64,000 nt of DNA from Hydractinia symbiolongicarpus. Its lineage: Eukaryota > Cnidaria > Hydrozoa > Anthoathecata > Hydractiniidae. The position numbers and the translations under genes are program-made. Position 1 is the first letter of the stretch, and every line of letters begins with the position of its first letter. Positions 12,801-24,747 of this stretch are shown here, piece by piece. Location: contig NC_079875.1 of assembly GCF_029227915.1 (NCBI RefSeq), positions 18,221,001-18,285,000 on the forward strand, written 5' to 3'. The notes beneath the pieces were generated by a model. The model did no database searches and was not told where the DNA came from. It worked only from the letters and a program-made list of their open reading frames with translations.

Positions 12801-15800
12801 TTCTTATTTTTTTCTTAGTTTTCAGCCATTCTTAGCCACACGGAAACACACTGAAAGGCTTTTATCTTTCGCCTATCTTGTCTTAGATTGTGAAATGGAA
12901 GAAATCTTACCTAAAATTAGTCATATGTAGATATAGCGTGTGGTCAATTAATTTAGAAGATGTAATTAGTGATTTGGATGTTAATACGTATTGTTACTTG
13001 AAAAAAACTTCGCAACTCTTAAATTGGTCTTACAGTATGACAATACCACACGCATGCTTTGAATTACGAAACACGAACATTTCGGCACGAATTACGGTAT
13101 TTTATTCGCCACAGAAAAGTAAATCTGGTTTGTAGTATTAAAGTGTTGATTTAGGATAGGCGACGTAATCAAAAATGGTGTAAATAGATATTTTTGTTAT
13201 TGTTGTTGTTATAATGAATAATACAAGAGTCTTATTATATTTTATCTGCCATAACCATCAAGACAACAAAAACAATTTGATAAGGTAAATCTTAGCCGCC
13301 TTTTTAATCAATATAGAATAATTTTCTTAGGATGCTTAACTCCTTTAACATCAACCTGTTAACTCGAATATCGTACTGTCGTCAGCTTGAACAATTTCCT
13401 GTTTTCTATTTAAATTTGTGTTAAGTCGTGGCTTTCGTATATTGGCGAATAATTTTCTTTTAAAAGCATAAAAATTGTGTATTTAAGCCGAATCTCCACT
13501 GGACGATATTCGCGACGATTTTGTGACAAAAAGTAGAAACAAATTCAACTTTTCGTCGTGACGAGAATCGCGACCAATCAAATTCGAGTATTGATGACGA
13601 TCGTCGTAAAAATCGTCTCTTGGAGATTTGCCTTTACACTGTGGGCGCCTAACCTTAATCTTGGTATTCGTCAAACCATCCAAAATGTTCGCTCTAGTGA
13701 TGACATAACTGTTGTCGTAGTGATGTCACTTAAAATGTTCGCCCTAGTGGTGACCTGTAAACACAGCGTTATCTGTCCGAAATATCTTACTCGATTCCTA
13801 TATGAAACACTAATTCTGTATTTCTTCAAAGAAACGCCCCTCTCCGAAAAAGGCGTGTTAGAATGTTATATTTTTAATTTTTAATTGACCATACTGATTT
13901 TTAACGCTGTGATCAGCACTTTTTTCATCGCATTAAAGCCATCTGTGAAGAGATTTGTATCCAAGATATGCTTCTGTCAAAAGTTTCTTTTACGTCGTCA
14001 ATTTTGTATCTTACTTAACAGAATGAAGATGACATCTGGAAACAATGCGTGCGTCACTTGTTGCAATATTACTTGCGTTTATATGGCAGCTGAATTAGAA
14101 AAAACATGGCGACGCTGGCCAGCAGTTTGTATTTGTCATTTCTTAATCTATTTAAGTCCGTGTGACGTCTGTTGCTCAGATGACGTTCGTTGTATAGTTA
14201 TCTTCTCAAAAGACTTTGTTGCGATTTAAAAGAAATAAATTTGTCTCTTTATTATATTTTCCTGTTTCTTATTTTGTTGAAATTTTGGATTGTCATTTTG
14301 GTGACGAATATTTTTTTATGAAGGTCATTCATTTTGAGGACAGGAAATTGTTCCTATTAGCTTCGCCTGACTACAATGTCTGGAATTTCTTTTACAATTC
14401 TCAACAGTTATCAACATGACGAATTTTGTTGTCGACTGCTGACTTGAAACTTTATCATTAAACGTGGAAGCGAACAATTACCTTCAGGATATATGGATTC
14501 CTGAACTTCTGTGTAATTTTAGTTCTCGGTAAGGCATCGAAAATTGTCGGAATTTTCGATGCCTTACCGAGAATTTGCAATAACTTTCCGACATTTTTCG
14601 ATAGCTGCCGGCAATTTGCGATCACTTTCCGACAATTTTTAAAAGCTTTACCGACAATTATCTATTTATGTAATATGTCAAAATGGCAAAACTAGCAGCA
14701 GAAAAGCAGCGCATGCGCTATAGGTTATGCTCCATTTAATCTACCATTTGCAAATATTACGTCTTATTTTTTTTATTTATTACGCTATGGAAAAACTCAA
14801 AAAATTGTAAATTCGGCATCCGGTATTTTTTTTGTAGCTACAATGAAGTTGATGTTTGCAGACATGTTGCGAAGACAGCTGTTTCAAAGTGACTTTTGAA
14901 ATGTCTTAAGCTGTTAAAGTTTTTTTCAACGTTCTTGAAATTGGTGTAGCTCTTAAATTTTCTTAATTCATGGGGGATTGCACGCTTTTTATAAAAAAAA
15001 AAACAATTTTATAAGAACACTAGCCTCAGATGTTATTGACAAATAAGAACAAAAAAGAACAGCTTCAAATTATTGTTTTCATAACTAAAACTCGAGTCTG
15101 AATTTTAGCAGAAAAAGGAGAACACTCCAGGAAGCAAATATTTTTGAATTCTCTCTCAAGCTAACGACTTTTGGTGATCGTTTCTTTCCTCTGACTCAGT
15201 TGTTCATGAACACAATTACAATCTCTAATCATGCTGAAATATCTTTAGTTGTTTAAACCTCCTTTTAGTTTCCTGGTAACTTTCAATTTCCAAATTTTTT
15301 CAATTCGCTTAATAAGTAAATCTCTTTCGGTTTTTATCTGAATCTATATTAAAAAAAGTAATTACATTAAGAACTAAAATTTTCGGCGGAAAAACGTTCA
15401 GACACAATTTTTTATTTCAGCGGAAAAATTTTCGGACAGTCTTTAAAACGACATTTAACCAAATTCAAAAAGTAATACTCTCGGAAAATGACACAAAAAG
15501 AATGCTAAAATTCTTTAAAGTGTAATATATTCAATCAACATCCAAAAAAGGGTTTTCAGGATCCAACTTTATAGATAGAGCTTCAGCCAAATGTGAAAAT
15601 AACAAAAATAATAAGTTTAAAAACTGCCGTTTTATTGATTTTCTGATTACTCTATACCGTAATGATTCGAACAAGCGCCCTGGGCGCTTATTAAATCTTT
15701 GGATTTTTTGTGTGGGCGCTTAATCGAGGGAGGGAGGCGCTTAAAAAATGCTGGGCGCTTATAAATTTTTCCTAATTTGTACAAATTAAAGACAACGGTA

Positions 15801-17716
15801 ATTTTCAATTTTGTTTTCCACTTTGGAGTTAAAACATAGAAAGAAAGGATTGCATAGGAAATTTCCTATTTACGTAATATAGAAAAGATGTTCTAAACAA
15901 AAAGAAAATGTGTTTTTTTATTCTCAATATAAGAAAGTAAAATTTTTGAAATAAGCGCCAAGTTTCTCAAGGTAGTTTTCGATTAAGCGCCCCCTTTTAT
16001 CAGATGGCGCTTATTCGAGGGGGGCGCTTAATAAGTGCTGGGCGCTTATTGAACTTTGAGTAAATTACCTGGGCGCTTATTCCAGGGGCGCCTAAAAAAT
16101 GCTGAGCACTTAATCGGATCATTACGGTATATAATTTCTATGCACTGGTCCTTTTTAAAAAAAATTAGAAACAACCAAATTTTCGGACAACGAAATTTCT
16201 GCTCAAAAATTTTCTTTTCTAATGTATATAAAAAATTTAATTAGAGAGGTTTCAGTAATTAAAAATGTTTAATTCCTTCCTCGTTTATTGGTTGGTGCGT
16301 GTTTGTTAGTTTTATATTACAGAACGATATAAGTTCATCCTACTCGAAAGATCGAAGAAAAAATGAAACAACATCCTTTTTTTGTTGACTTATGTTTCGG
16401 AAATTTTATCATTTCATATATTAACTTTTTAATCATTGCGTCATTCTTTCCATGTTACCATGAATGACCATAGAAACAAAATATCTAGATTAACTGCCTC
16501 TATTTTATTATTACATGCCCACGAACGACAAAATCATGAAATTAATAAAGTGGGTTTGATTCCATTAAAATACAATGATAATACATATTGGTATTGTATT
16601 TTTAATGGATACGTAGAACGCGCTTACACATCAATTTTCTGATTGCTTTTGTTTCGAATTTTCCATTAGTTTGAAATAAATGATCCCGTTTCGATCAATT
16701 GTTTGTCTCTTTAGCCAACTCGCCTCGATAATCTCCGTCGTACACATTTCAAAATTATTTTAACACTCGAAAATTCTAAGAATAATCCTAATGATTGTAG
16801 AATTGTTTTTGCGAAAGGATTCCTCTCAACGAAATAAAGTTGTGTTGTGAAGTTCTAAAAGTAATTCTTATAAATTTCCCCATTATAAGGATTTCATAAG
16901 AATTTTTTCCAGGTGTATTTTCAGGAAATGGCCATAGGCTCTCAGAGGAAAGGGACCTAAAAATTTCACATGCAAGTGTCTAATACATAAATATAAAATA
17001 TCAGAAAGTATCATAGCCATGCATCATATCCCTCACACCAGGAACAGCAGTAAATCAATTTTTAGGTTTTATGAAATGACCCTGTTAATATTATTTAAAA
17101 TATTTTGTTACAATGATGTGTAATTGACATTGACATGCGAGATAGTATATGCAGCCCCTGCATCTTGCTTCTAACTGCGACAACCTCGATTCCAATCTCC
17201 AGGTCTTTCATGTTGAAACTAAAGATAAGTCTTAGGAAAACAATATAATATTCGTAGAGCAATCGATATGGTAAAAAAAAAATGAACATTCCTTCTCAAA
17301 AAAATATTCTTCCTACTAGGGCGATAATATGATTTCGGATAAAAATCCAGATACTGATTGGAAAACGTGTGGTAGACAAGACAAGAAAATCTATAGCAAA
17401 CATCTAAAGTTATAGAACTTATAGGAACTTTTTAAGATTTCTTAGACGGTTATAAAGTATGTGGTTTTAAAATTGATTACCCGATAAAAAAGTTGCTGCT
17501 GTTGTTGTTGTTGTTGTTTTAAATTTGTTTATTCTGTCATATTTTCTTTATATCAGGAAAAAGGGACAGAGCAGTTGGATTTGCTTCAGACATCCTGTGG
17601 CATGCGTGTTAATTCTATATTTATTGTTATTATTACTAATTGGTCTATGGAAGAGTAGAACAGTGCAACTGTATTTAAAGAGACACTTTAAAAGTAAAAG
17701 TTTTGACGATGATTAA
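6871..17716 (+). CDS. PARP16: PARP16: ER tail-anchored mono-ADP-ribosyltransferase, 5 exons, 330 aa
   Basis: Exons 6871-7056, 8089-8226, 10709-10912, 11381-11685, 17557-17716, all with AG/GT borders and consistent phases (0,0,0,2). The family transfers single ADP-ribose units to proteins, including ER stress sensors, from the cytosolic face of the ER. Seen here: an N-terminal helical region (FSAALLSYRKDSCLRPFP), the ART fold with YHGSRMDNF (His155), GDGVYL (Tyr185) and PEKYFVVT (Tyr253), matching the H-Y-Y triad of mono-ADP-ribosylating PARP16, and a C-terminal transmembrane anchor (residues about 292-309) followed by a basic tail. Length is close to the human protein (322 aa). Intron 4 (5.9 kb) and intron 3 contain several repeats listed separately. 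ATG 6871 is the first Met before the conserved N-terminal helix. I saw no AATAAA shortly after the stop. Confidence 0.95.
7259..7330 (-). mobile_element. 3' terminus of a Helitron-like element (family 2) in PARP16 intron 1
   Basis: CTAGTTGATAAG at 7259 followed by AATCCACTTAGGCAGAAGAA matches the (reverse-complement) 3' end seen at 40746, 41228 and 47420. The other end could not be placed, so the extent given is minimal. Confidence 0.5.
10952..11007. repeat. Short ACGTT/GCGTT minisatellite in PARP16 intron 3
   Basis: Alternating ACGTT and GCGTT pentamers repeated about eleven times. Confidence 0.85.
11088..11230. repeat. 29-bp tandem repeat, about 4.9 copies, PARP16 intron 3
   Basis: Units begin CAATCAAATCAATGCATG and end TCTTCTAC, with few substitutions between copies. 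The frame across the array is open by chance because 29 bp shifts frame each unit; it is intronic. Confidence 0.85.
13486..13633. mobile_element. Possible small MITE in PARP16 intron 4
   Basis: AGCCGAATCTCCACTGGACG at the left and, inverted, AATCTCCAAGAGACGAT at the right form imperfect terminal inverted repeats. The interior is rich in self-complementary ATCGCGACGA-like words. No clear target duplication was found. Confidence 0.5.
14523..14573. repeat. Perfect 23-bp-stem hairpin in PARP16 intron 4
   Basis: 14523-14545 is the exact reverse complement of 14551-14573, with a 5-nt GTCGG loop. Related words (TTTCCGACA, GCTTTACCGACA) follow to about 14660. Confidence 0.9.
15653..16131. mobile_element. 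MITE with TA-flanked inverted ends and internal GGGCGCTTAT repeats
   Basis: Left end TATACCGTAATGATTCGA, right end TCGGATCATTACGGTATA: near-perfect terminal inverted repeats with TA at the borders. The interior carries many copies of GGGCGCTTA in both orientations (15676-15760 and 16005-16115). A degenerate relative lies at 24387-24747. Confidence 0.75.
17494..17518. repeat. GTT microsatellite before the last PARP16 exon
   Basis: A run of about eight GTT/GCT triplets in intron 4, roughly 40 nt upstream of the exon 5 acceptor. Confidence 0.8.
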
Positions 17717-18764
17717 GCCTTTTTTTAATCTATTTCGTTAGTTTTTTATTTGCTTTTTCTCGACACTTATTTTATAAGAAGCGTTTGGCCTGAGGTAGGC
17801 CAGTTTTATCATTTCTTATATTTTGTGCGTTATTATTTTTTTTTTCGGTAATTTCAAACATTTGCGATACAATTAATCTATCTAACTTGCGCAAAATCTC
17901 AAAGTTGATTCTGCGAAATTTTCGCGTTAAGAGGTGTATTTTCGTTATTTTTTCCAGGAAAAAGAAAGATATCAATAATATTTCAGCTTCTTCTTTTTTC
18001 AGCCATTTCCAGCCATTTCCAACCCGTTGTTCTTATATAATTTTTCCACTGTAAAAAGCGTCAGAAATGTACAAAAATAGATCTCGGACAATTTCCACGC
18101 TCGAAGTATTTCCAAGCGTTGGGAATTTTTGATGATGATGATATAAAAATGTGTTGTTTTTTGACATGTGAGACACGAGGTAAACAAAAGAAGTATTTGT
18201 CATTGTTAGTTACTGCGTCGTTTTATCGATTTTTGCAACCCAACTTTTTTTGCCGTTTTTAGGGTATTTTGAACACTCATGTAGCGAAAATACTTTAGCC
18301 GTGCGCACAAAACGTCATATTATATTCGTGATGAATATTAAAATTAACGTTATGTTTTTTCTTTGATTGTTTTGGGGAGCTGTGTTAAAAGCCAATAGTT
18401 TGTACACGTTTCAAATGCTTGTATAATCCTTCCCATGTTAAAAAAAAAACTATTTATTGTTATTGGTGCTTAGCAACGCCAAAAGTTTTTCAATGATTTT
18501 CATTGTGTTCTAATTGAGTTAATATAATGCACGTAATATGACCTATTATAAATATCTATTCGACCATTGATTGAGATCCAATTGGATGACATAGTAAGTG
18601 TTGATCGAGTCGTGGATTTGTTACTCATCCGCTCGATTGATTCAAGGAAACAATTTTTAATGCTTTTAACATGGTGTAACGAGGTGGAAATAAATAACTT
18701 ATACAGAGCTCATTACTTACAAGGATTGTTTTTAACACAACAAGAAGATTTGTATACTTAGTTT
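17717..18764. other. Intergenic between PARP16 and the glycosyltransferase gene
   Basis: About 1 kb, same-strand head-to-tail spacing. TATAAATA near 18546 could be a TATA box for the downstream gene, but it lies about 220 nt before the chosen ATG. No other feature seen. Confidence 0.4.
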
Positions 18765-21700
18765 ATGAATATTTTTTCTCACTTAAAAGAATTGTTCGAA
18801 CAGTTCGCAGCGATGATTCGTATATTCAACGTTCGGTTGAGTCAATCCTTTCAGAAGTTGTTTATATTCGTCGTTGGTGTTTTTGTAATGTTGATTCTGG
18901 TTGTACGTGTCGTAGATGATAGATACAGGATCGCGATGAGCGTAACGCAGAAAAATACACTCCTGACTGGTAGCCAATCAAAACAGTCGTCAGAGAATTC
19001 TCTTTTAAAAACAAAACGTCATATATTAAGTATTGTAAGAAATAGGTCGGACCAACATTTAAAATATGCTGCTAATGTACATTTTTGGGATTATGTATGT
19101 GGTTACAACGTGGAAGACTTGCGGAGTCATCCGTTATTCCCGTATTCGCCTTTTCGGAGGGATGTTACTGAGTCTTTGTTTATCAAATTATCTGACACAC
19201 AATTCGGAGCACGTGTTTTTGGGTATATAACACCACCTGCTGATGGCTTTTATAAGTTTGCCGTTAGTTCCGATGATTGTTCTGAGTTATGGCTTAGCAC
19301 CAATGCAGATCCTTTAAATTCACAATTAATTGCTTCGGTCACCGGAAAAACAGGTTGGTCATTTTTTTTCTGTCATTATATCAAACACAGTATTTAGTAT
19401 TCTTATTTATAATAAGAATACTAAACTTGCAAAAAGCCTTGCTACTCTCTCGTTTTTTCATTTTTTCCTTTTTTTAAAGCCTTAAAATTTCTTATTTAAC
19501 TGCCAATGCTAAGAGTTGCCTTCTCACCTACCCCCCTAACAAAAAAAAACGCCTTTGTCCCAGTGTTTCTCTTTTCTGAACGAAGCTGTCAGGGTGAATA
19601 TCAACGAAAGGAAGGTGGCGTTGTCAATTCTACTCATCGTAAATCTTTACTAAAGGATGTTTTTATTATAAGTTTGATTGTGAGACATTCTTACGCAAAA
19701 ACACTAACTACACAGAATGATAATTTAATAACACTCAATTATGATAATTGCTTCTTACGAAATGGGAGGTGGATGTGCTTTTGTTGAATATGTTGTTAAG
19801 TAACACGTACCCAACACACATAAAACTTCTATAGCAACCCACTCCAAAATTGAATAGTTAGCTTAACAATTTTCAACTTAAATTATATTCTACTGAATAA
19901 AGGGGATAAAAAAATACATATTTTTCAAGATCAGAAATTTGATTAACAAAGATTGATGTTTTAAATTAAATTTCTATGCCATAAGATTACTCATCCAATT
20001 ATGTTCAAAACCCACTCGTGCGAGGGTTAAAAAACTTTGACTTTTTTGTTCAAATTATACAACAATAGAATTGCGTAGCTTAAGGTTTTTGATGAAAATT
20101 TAAGTATATTAATTTGTTTATTTATTAGTAGCTACCCACCTTTTTGTGGTGTTTTGACGTTAACTAGACATTAACTCGACGTTAACTCGACTTTACCTCT
20201 TATTATTTCTAGGCAAAGAATGGTCTTACGAGAATCAATTCGACAAATATCCGCAGCAAAGTTCCCTAGAAATCAAACTGGTAGGAGGTCGGAAATATTT
20301 TTTCGATGTGTTGTGGAAGCAAGAGCGAGCACGAGGCCATCTGCAAATAGTGTGGCGAAAGCCGTTCAGCAGTCGTTACGAAGAGATCACAAAGCAGTAT
20401 CTTACTCGTTACTATGACGACAGCTTTATCGAGAACGGTCTCGTTTACCTTGATCACCTAAAAAGCGACCTTAGATTGCCTGATTTACCAAGTCACGTCA
20501 AGGAGTTTACCAAGCAGCAGGAGAAATTACTCAAGGCGAGAAAAACGCCGTATCAAAGAGACAGTGCCGAGTTTTTATCTTTGCCACATATCGATTTTAA
20601 AGAAATATCAGACGTGGTCTCCTTTTGCGATTACAGTCCGAGCTGGTTAATACCAGCCAACAGTGAAAAGGCTAAAAATTTGGGACAATACGAAGGAGTG
20701 CACTTGCCACATTATTACAACATTTCAACAAAAGTCTTTCCTATGGATCAAACTTGGAATCATACTAAAGATTGCGTAGGAGTGTCTCTAAAACCTATGC
20801 ATTGTCAAGGAAATGACGCGTTGGACGACACTCCTGCAGCATGGGTAACAAATAAGTTCATGAGTGCTCTGAAAAGATTTTATCCCAAGTGAGTAGCTGC
20901 CCGATTGTTTTTTTCACTTCACGTCCTGTTTTGTTTCTGTATTTAGCCTGTCGGACATGCTTTTCATGTTTGCTTTTTTAAAGGTCGAAAGTTTAATCGT
21001 TCTGTTTTGTATAATAAGAACGATTCAACCATGATTTAAACTTCCATTTTAACTGTCACGTTTCACGGTCCAACCTGCGGAGATAAAAGGATTCCTGCAA
21101 AGACCTTTTCCAAGCTCTTAGAGAATGATAATTGATCACGTTTTAAAACTCTTAACTAGCGTATAGCTGATCGCAGTCGATTATGAAACAAATTTTCAAG
21201 ACTTTCTTAATTCGATATGACCTCAGAGTTATCGACTACTTAAAAATCCATCAATCATATCTCGACACTGTCACGTGAATACAAAACCAAGGCAACATTA
21301 TTTTGTATTCGCAGATAAATACCGAATTATTGTCTCGTTGCGCAGCAATTATTTAGCTTCTATTTCATAGGTTTGTTCTGTCCGTTTTTATCACCGTTGT
21401 TATCCAAAAGGAAGTCTTTTTATATATCATCTTTTTATGTCGTCGACATGACAACCTTGCCGTACTAATATGAAAATTGGATTTCTTACATAACCTAACT
21501 AAACATGTGCTATTGCCTGTCGAAAACAAACCGCTGTTTGTTTGTCCCTGCTTTTTCTTTAGCAGGATTCCAGAATGTATAACCAAACTTCTTTTAGGTT
21601 CAAACTTAATTCTCTGTCAAATTCATCACGTTTTTCTCTGTAGGAGGTTGTTAAATGATAAAAATATATCCTACTGTGGAGGAAAAAATTTCTTTTATCT

Positions 21701-24115
21701 TTGCTTGATAAGTTGCTTTATTTTTTGACCTAATTGTAAAAAAACATCCACTAAGCATTATTTTGTTTTAAAATGCATAAAATTTTAATGCGCAATGTCC
21801 ATATAAATTAAGTTCTTGCAACAATTCTTGCAATGAAATATGAGCCTTGTCATAACATCTTTTTGGCCAAATTAAATGTATTCATTTTCTGTTCTATTCG
21901 TCTTCAATGAATCCTGTCGTTGAACAGCATTAATTGTCAATTAATTGAGAAATCCATTAGTTTTCTTATTAAAACAATCGCTAAATAACCTAAACTTTGG
22001 ACCAGAAATATTGATTTGCTAGAGAAGGCTTGATTATTTGTGGCAGCCCATTAGCTGTTCGTTTCTTTTTTAAATTTTGTTAAAATCTGAAATATGTTGT
22101 TATAGGTTTTTAGTATTCCTAAATTCTCCTAAAAACTCCAAAAAATGCGAAATTTTAAATTGGCTAACCTGTGAAAAGAGTGTACAGCTCTTTATATGTC
22201 TGTCACATCGCATTTTTTTTTGTAACTTCTTTAACTTGAAGGTTAATGTAGTTCTAAAAAGCAATGCTGACTTTATGGTTGTAGGTTGATACAAAAATGC
22301 AGCTTGTATAAATTTTCACCATAATGCAAAAGAAAAATCTCATCTCTCTTTTTAGCCGCTTCGATTTGCACACGGTGGTAAATGTGGAAGAAGCGAAAGA
22401 CGAAGGAAAGGGTGATCGCTACTTATTTGAAGCAGCAATTGAGGACTTTCAAACAAAAAGCATTCGTAGACTCTCTGTGTATTTATTCAAGCCATATGGA
22501 ACAAATAGGTTATGTTACCCAAGGAATTTCCAATGGAAAAAAGATGTAATGGTACATTTCATACTAACAGGTAACATTTTATTGTTGTTGTTGTTGTTGT
22601 TGTTATGTTGTTGTTGTTGTTGTTTGTTGTTGTTATGTTGTTGTTGTTATGCTTGCCATTATATATAACGAATATATATATATATAACTTTCCTTTAAAG
22701 CCATAGCTTTAAATTTAAAAAATGGTTAATTAGTTCGATTTAGGCACGGCCCAAATTGAACCTTTTTTTGTTATCAAGCAGTGTGTTTGTTTTTTTTTCA
22801 GTGAAAAACCAAGGCTCCTGGGTTCAACAGTATATCGAATCTTTATCGAGGATCTACGTTAAAACGCGAGATAACCGCTTTAATTTAATCATCACCGATT
22901 TTGAGAGTTTCGATATCAACCTCGAAGAAACATTGAAGAAAAGTCCGATACCACATTGGCAGGTAGGCTGGGAAATATATTACCTGTGGTTGTGGTGGAG
23001 AAAATTTTATAATTATTCCGTGAGATAAATAACTCGTTTTTTGCGTAGGTAATTCGTAAGACAGGAAGATTCCATAAAACTTCTGCCATTCAAGAAGCTG
23101 TTGATTCGATCAAAGATCCAAACAGTATAGCGCTTCAAACAGATCTTCATTTAGAGTTTCCTCTTAATTTTATTGATGATACGAGAAAGGTAAGAACACA
23201 AGGTTAAACATATTTTTCTACTGCTATTTTGATAGGACGGGAAGTAACGTGTAGCTCTTTTGCAAAACACTTTGTTTTATACACATCAAAAAAGCATAAA
23301 AATATGACACACGATTTTTTTTTGGCACAGGCAGAAAAAAGAGGTAAAACCCCGAAAACAGTTTGGGCCGATGCTAGGCTTGTGCACGTTTCGAAATTTA
23401 ATTTTTTCTTTTTTACAGACTTATTGCAAAATTTTTATAAAGTCCAACCGTCAATCCCTTTTTTCTTACAACCTGCCGAATTTCACATTGCTTAATCCCT
23501 TTGCACGAGTTACGGCCAATAAATCGCAATTTAAGAAACCCAAAACTGTGAACCACCAAGTGTATGAAAAACCTATTGATTTAATTTACATAAAATAGGC
23601 TAACAATAACAGCCGCAGCATCAGTTTTTTACCTGTGTTATTTGAGCACGATTTGATTGCTTTTAGCACTGTGTTCAAGGTAAAATGGGTTACACACCGC
23701 TGTTGATGCGTCTTGCTTGTGGTCGATACAGCCATAAACCCGCTGGCTTCTGGGAGGCTTTCGGATACGGTATATTTGGTATTTACAAAAGTGATTGGGA
23801 TGACATGGGAGGTAAGTCAAATCGCTCACCACTTGTAATAGTCCACCCACCAGGGATATGTACTTATTCTCATGTGGTATATTAAGTTACGATTTCTTCT
23901 ACTTTTATTTCTTGGTTTCATGCTGATTATCACCTGAAACTTACTTTTTTTCTGCAGGTATGGATATGGAAAAGTTTAAAAACGCGTGGGGCGGCGAAGA
24001 TTGGGATTTTGCCGATCGAGTCATTAAGAGTGGGATAGAAATTGAACGACTGCGTGTGCCCTACTTCTTCCACTATTTTCACACGAAGAAGGGGATGTGG
24101 GATAACAAGTATTAA
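18765..24115 (+). CDS. B4GALNT3/4: B4GALNT3/4-type beta-1,4-N-acetylgalactosaminyltransferase with PA14 domain, 7 exons, 694 aa
   Basis: Exons 18765-19353, 20213-20888, 22356-22570, 22802-22962, 23049-23189, 23667-23811, 23958-24115; phases agree throughout and sum to 695 codons. Family members are Golgi type II enzymes that add GalNAc beta-1,4 to terminal GlcNAc, making LacdiNAc. Seen here: cytoplasmic N-terminus, signal-anchor at residues about 32-50, PA14 carbohydrate-binding-type domain about 120-265 (GYITPPADGFYKFAVSSDD; KYFFDVLWKQE), then the CHGN-type catalytic domain from about 422 (VKNQGSWVQQYIESL; the metal-site DLH at 579-581 in LQTDLHLEFP; FGYGIFGIYKSDWDD; WGGEDWDFADRV; HYFHTKKGMW). 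Shorter than human B4GALNT3 (998 aa), mainly in the middle. ATG 18765 directly follows an in-frame stop; Met17 at 18813 is an alternative start giving a shorter tail. AATAAA follows at 24361. Confidence 0.93.
22582..22686. repeat. TTG microsatellite followed by TA repeat in intron 3 of the GalNAc-transferase gene
   Basis: Interrupted (TTG)n from 22582 to about 22649 and (TA)n at 22672-22686. The frame running through it is intronic, after the donor at 22571. Confidence 0.9.
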
Positions 24116-24360
24116 CTAAGTAAGAGAAAAAAAGAAAATGAAAAGAGGAGTGTCTAGCTCAATGCTGTACAAAGAGGGACACATCGAGCCGTGTATGGCG
24201 GATGTTAGAAAAAAAGGAGCTGATGCATTCGATGTATCACTGAAGCGATAGCAAGCTTTGCCTGTTCTTTCCATGTTGGTTCCACTACGGCAGTTTTTAT
24301 CGGCGTTTCATGTGTCGAAGATGGCGTCGACATTGTGATAAGAAGTAGCTGCAAGGCGCA

Positions 24361-24366
24361 AATAAA
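24361..24366 (+). terminator. Polyadenylation signal of the GalNAc-transferase gene
   Basis: AATAAA about 245 nt after the stop codon, with a second one six bases on. Confidence 0.6.
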
Positions 24367-24386
24367 AATAAAATTTCTAATTTTTA

Positions 24387-24747
24387 GTGCGCCCTGGGTG
24401 CTTTTTTAATTTTGCGATCTTGAGGCGCCTAATGGAATACTGGGCGCTTATTAAGAATAGTTGGTTTATTTATTTATTTATTTGTTTCTATTTCTATAAC
24501 GTATATTACAAACACTAAGCCATTACGCCCAACTGGTCATCATTTTGTTTTCACTGTCATCGAGGAGTATAAAAATCTAGCGATGTCTTTATCGCTTCTT
24601 CTATGACAAACAAAAGATGAAATAATAGAGATTTTGTTACAGCTACAATAGAATTCAATTCATTTTAGATTCCACTAACTAGTTTAAAAAGGGCGCTCGT
24701 TCGGACTGAGTGGTTATTTAAGCACTGGGCGCTTAGGTCATTTACGG
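24387..24747. mobile_element. Degenerate copy of the GGGCGCTTAT MITE
   Basis: GCGCCCTGGGTGCTT at the left and CACTGGGCGCTTAGGTC followed by TTTACGGTG at the right resemble the element at 15653-16131, but the ends are eroded. Confidence 0.5.

Noticed and set aside
13558-14419. Run of three plus-strand ORFs in PARP16 intron 4
   Set aside because: No motif, different frames, and a MITE-like hairpin overlaps the first; treated as chance.
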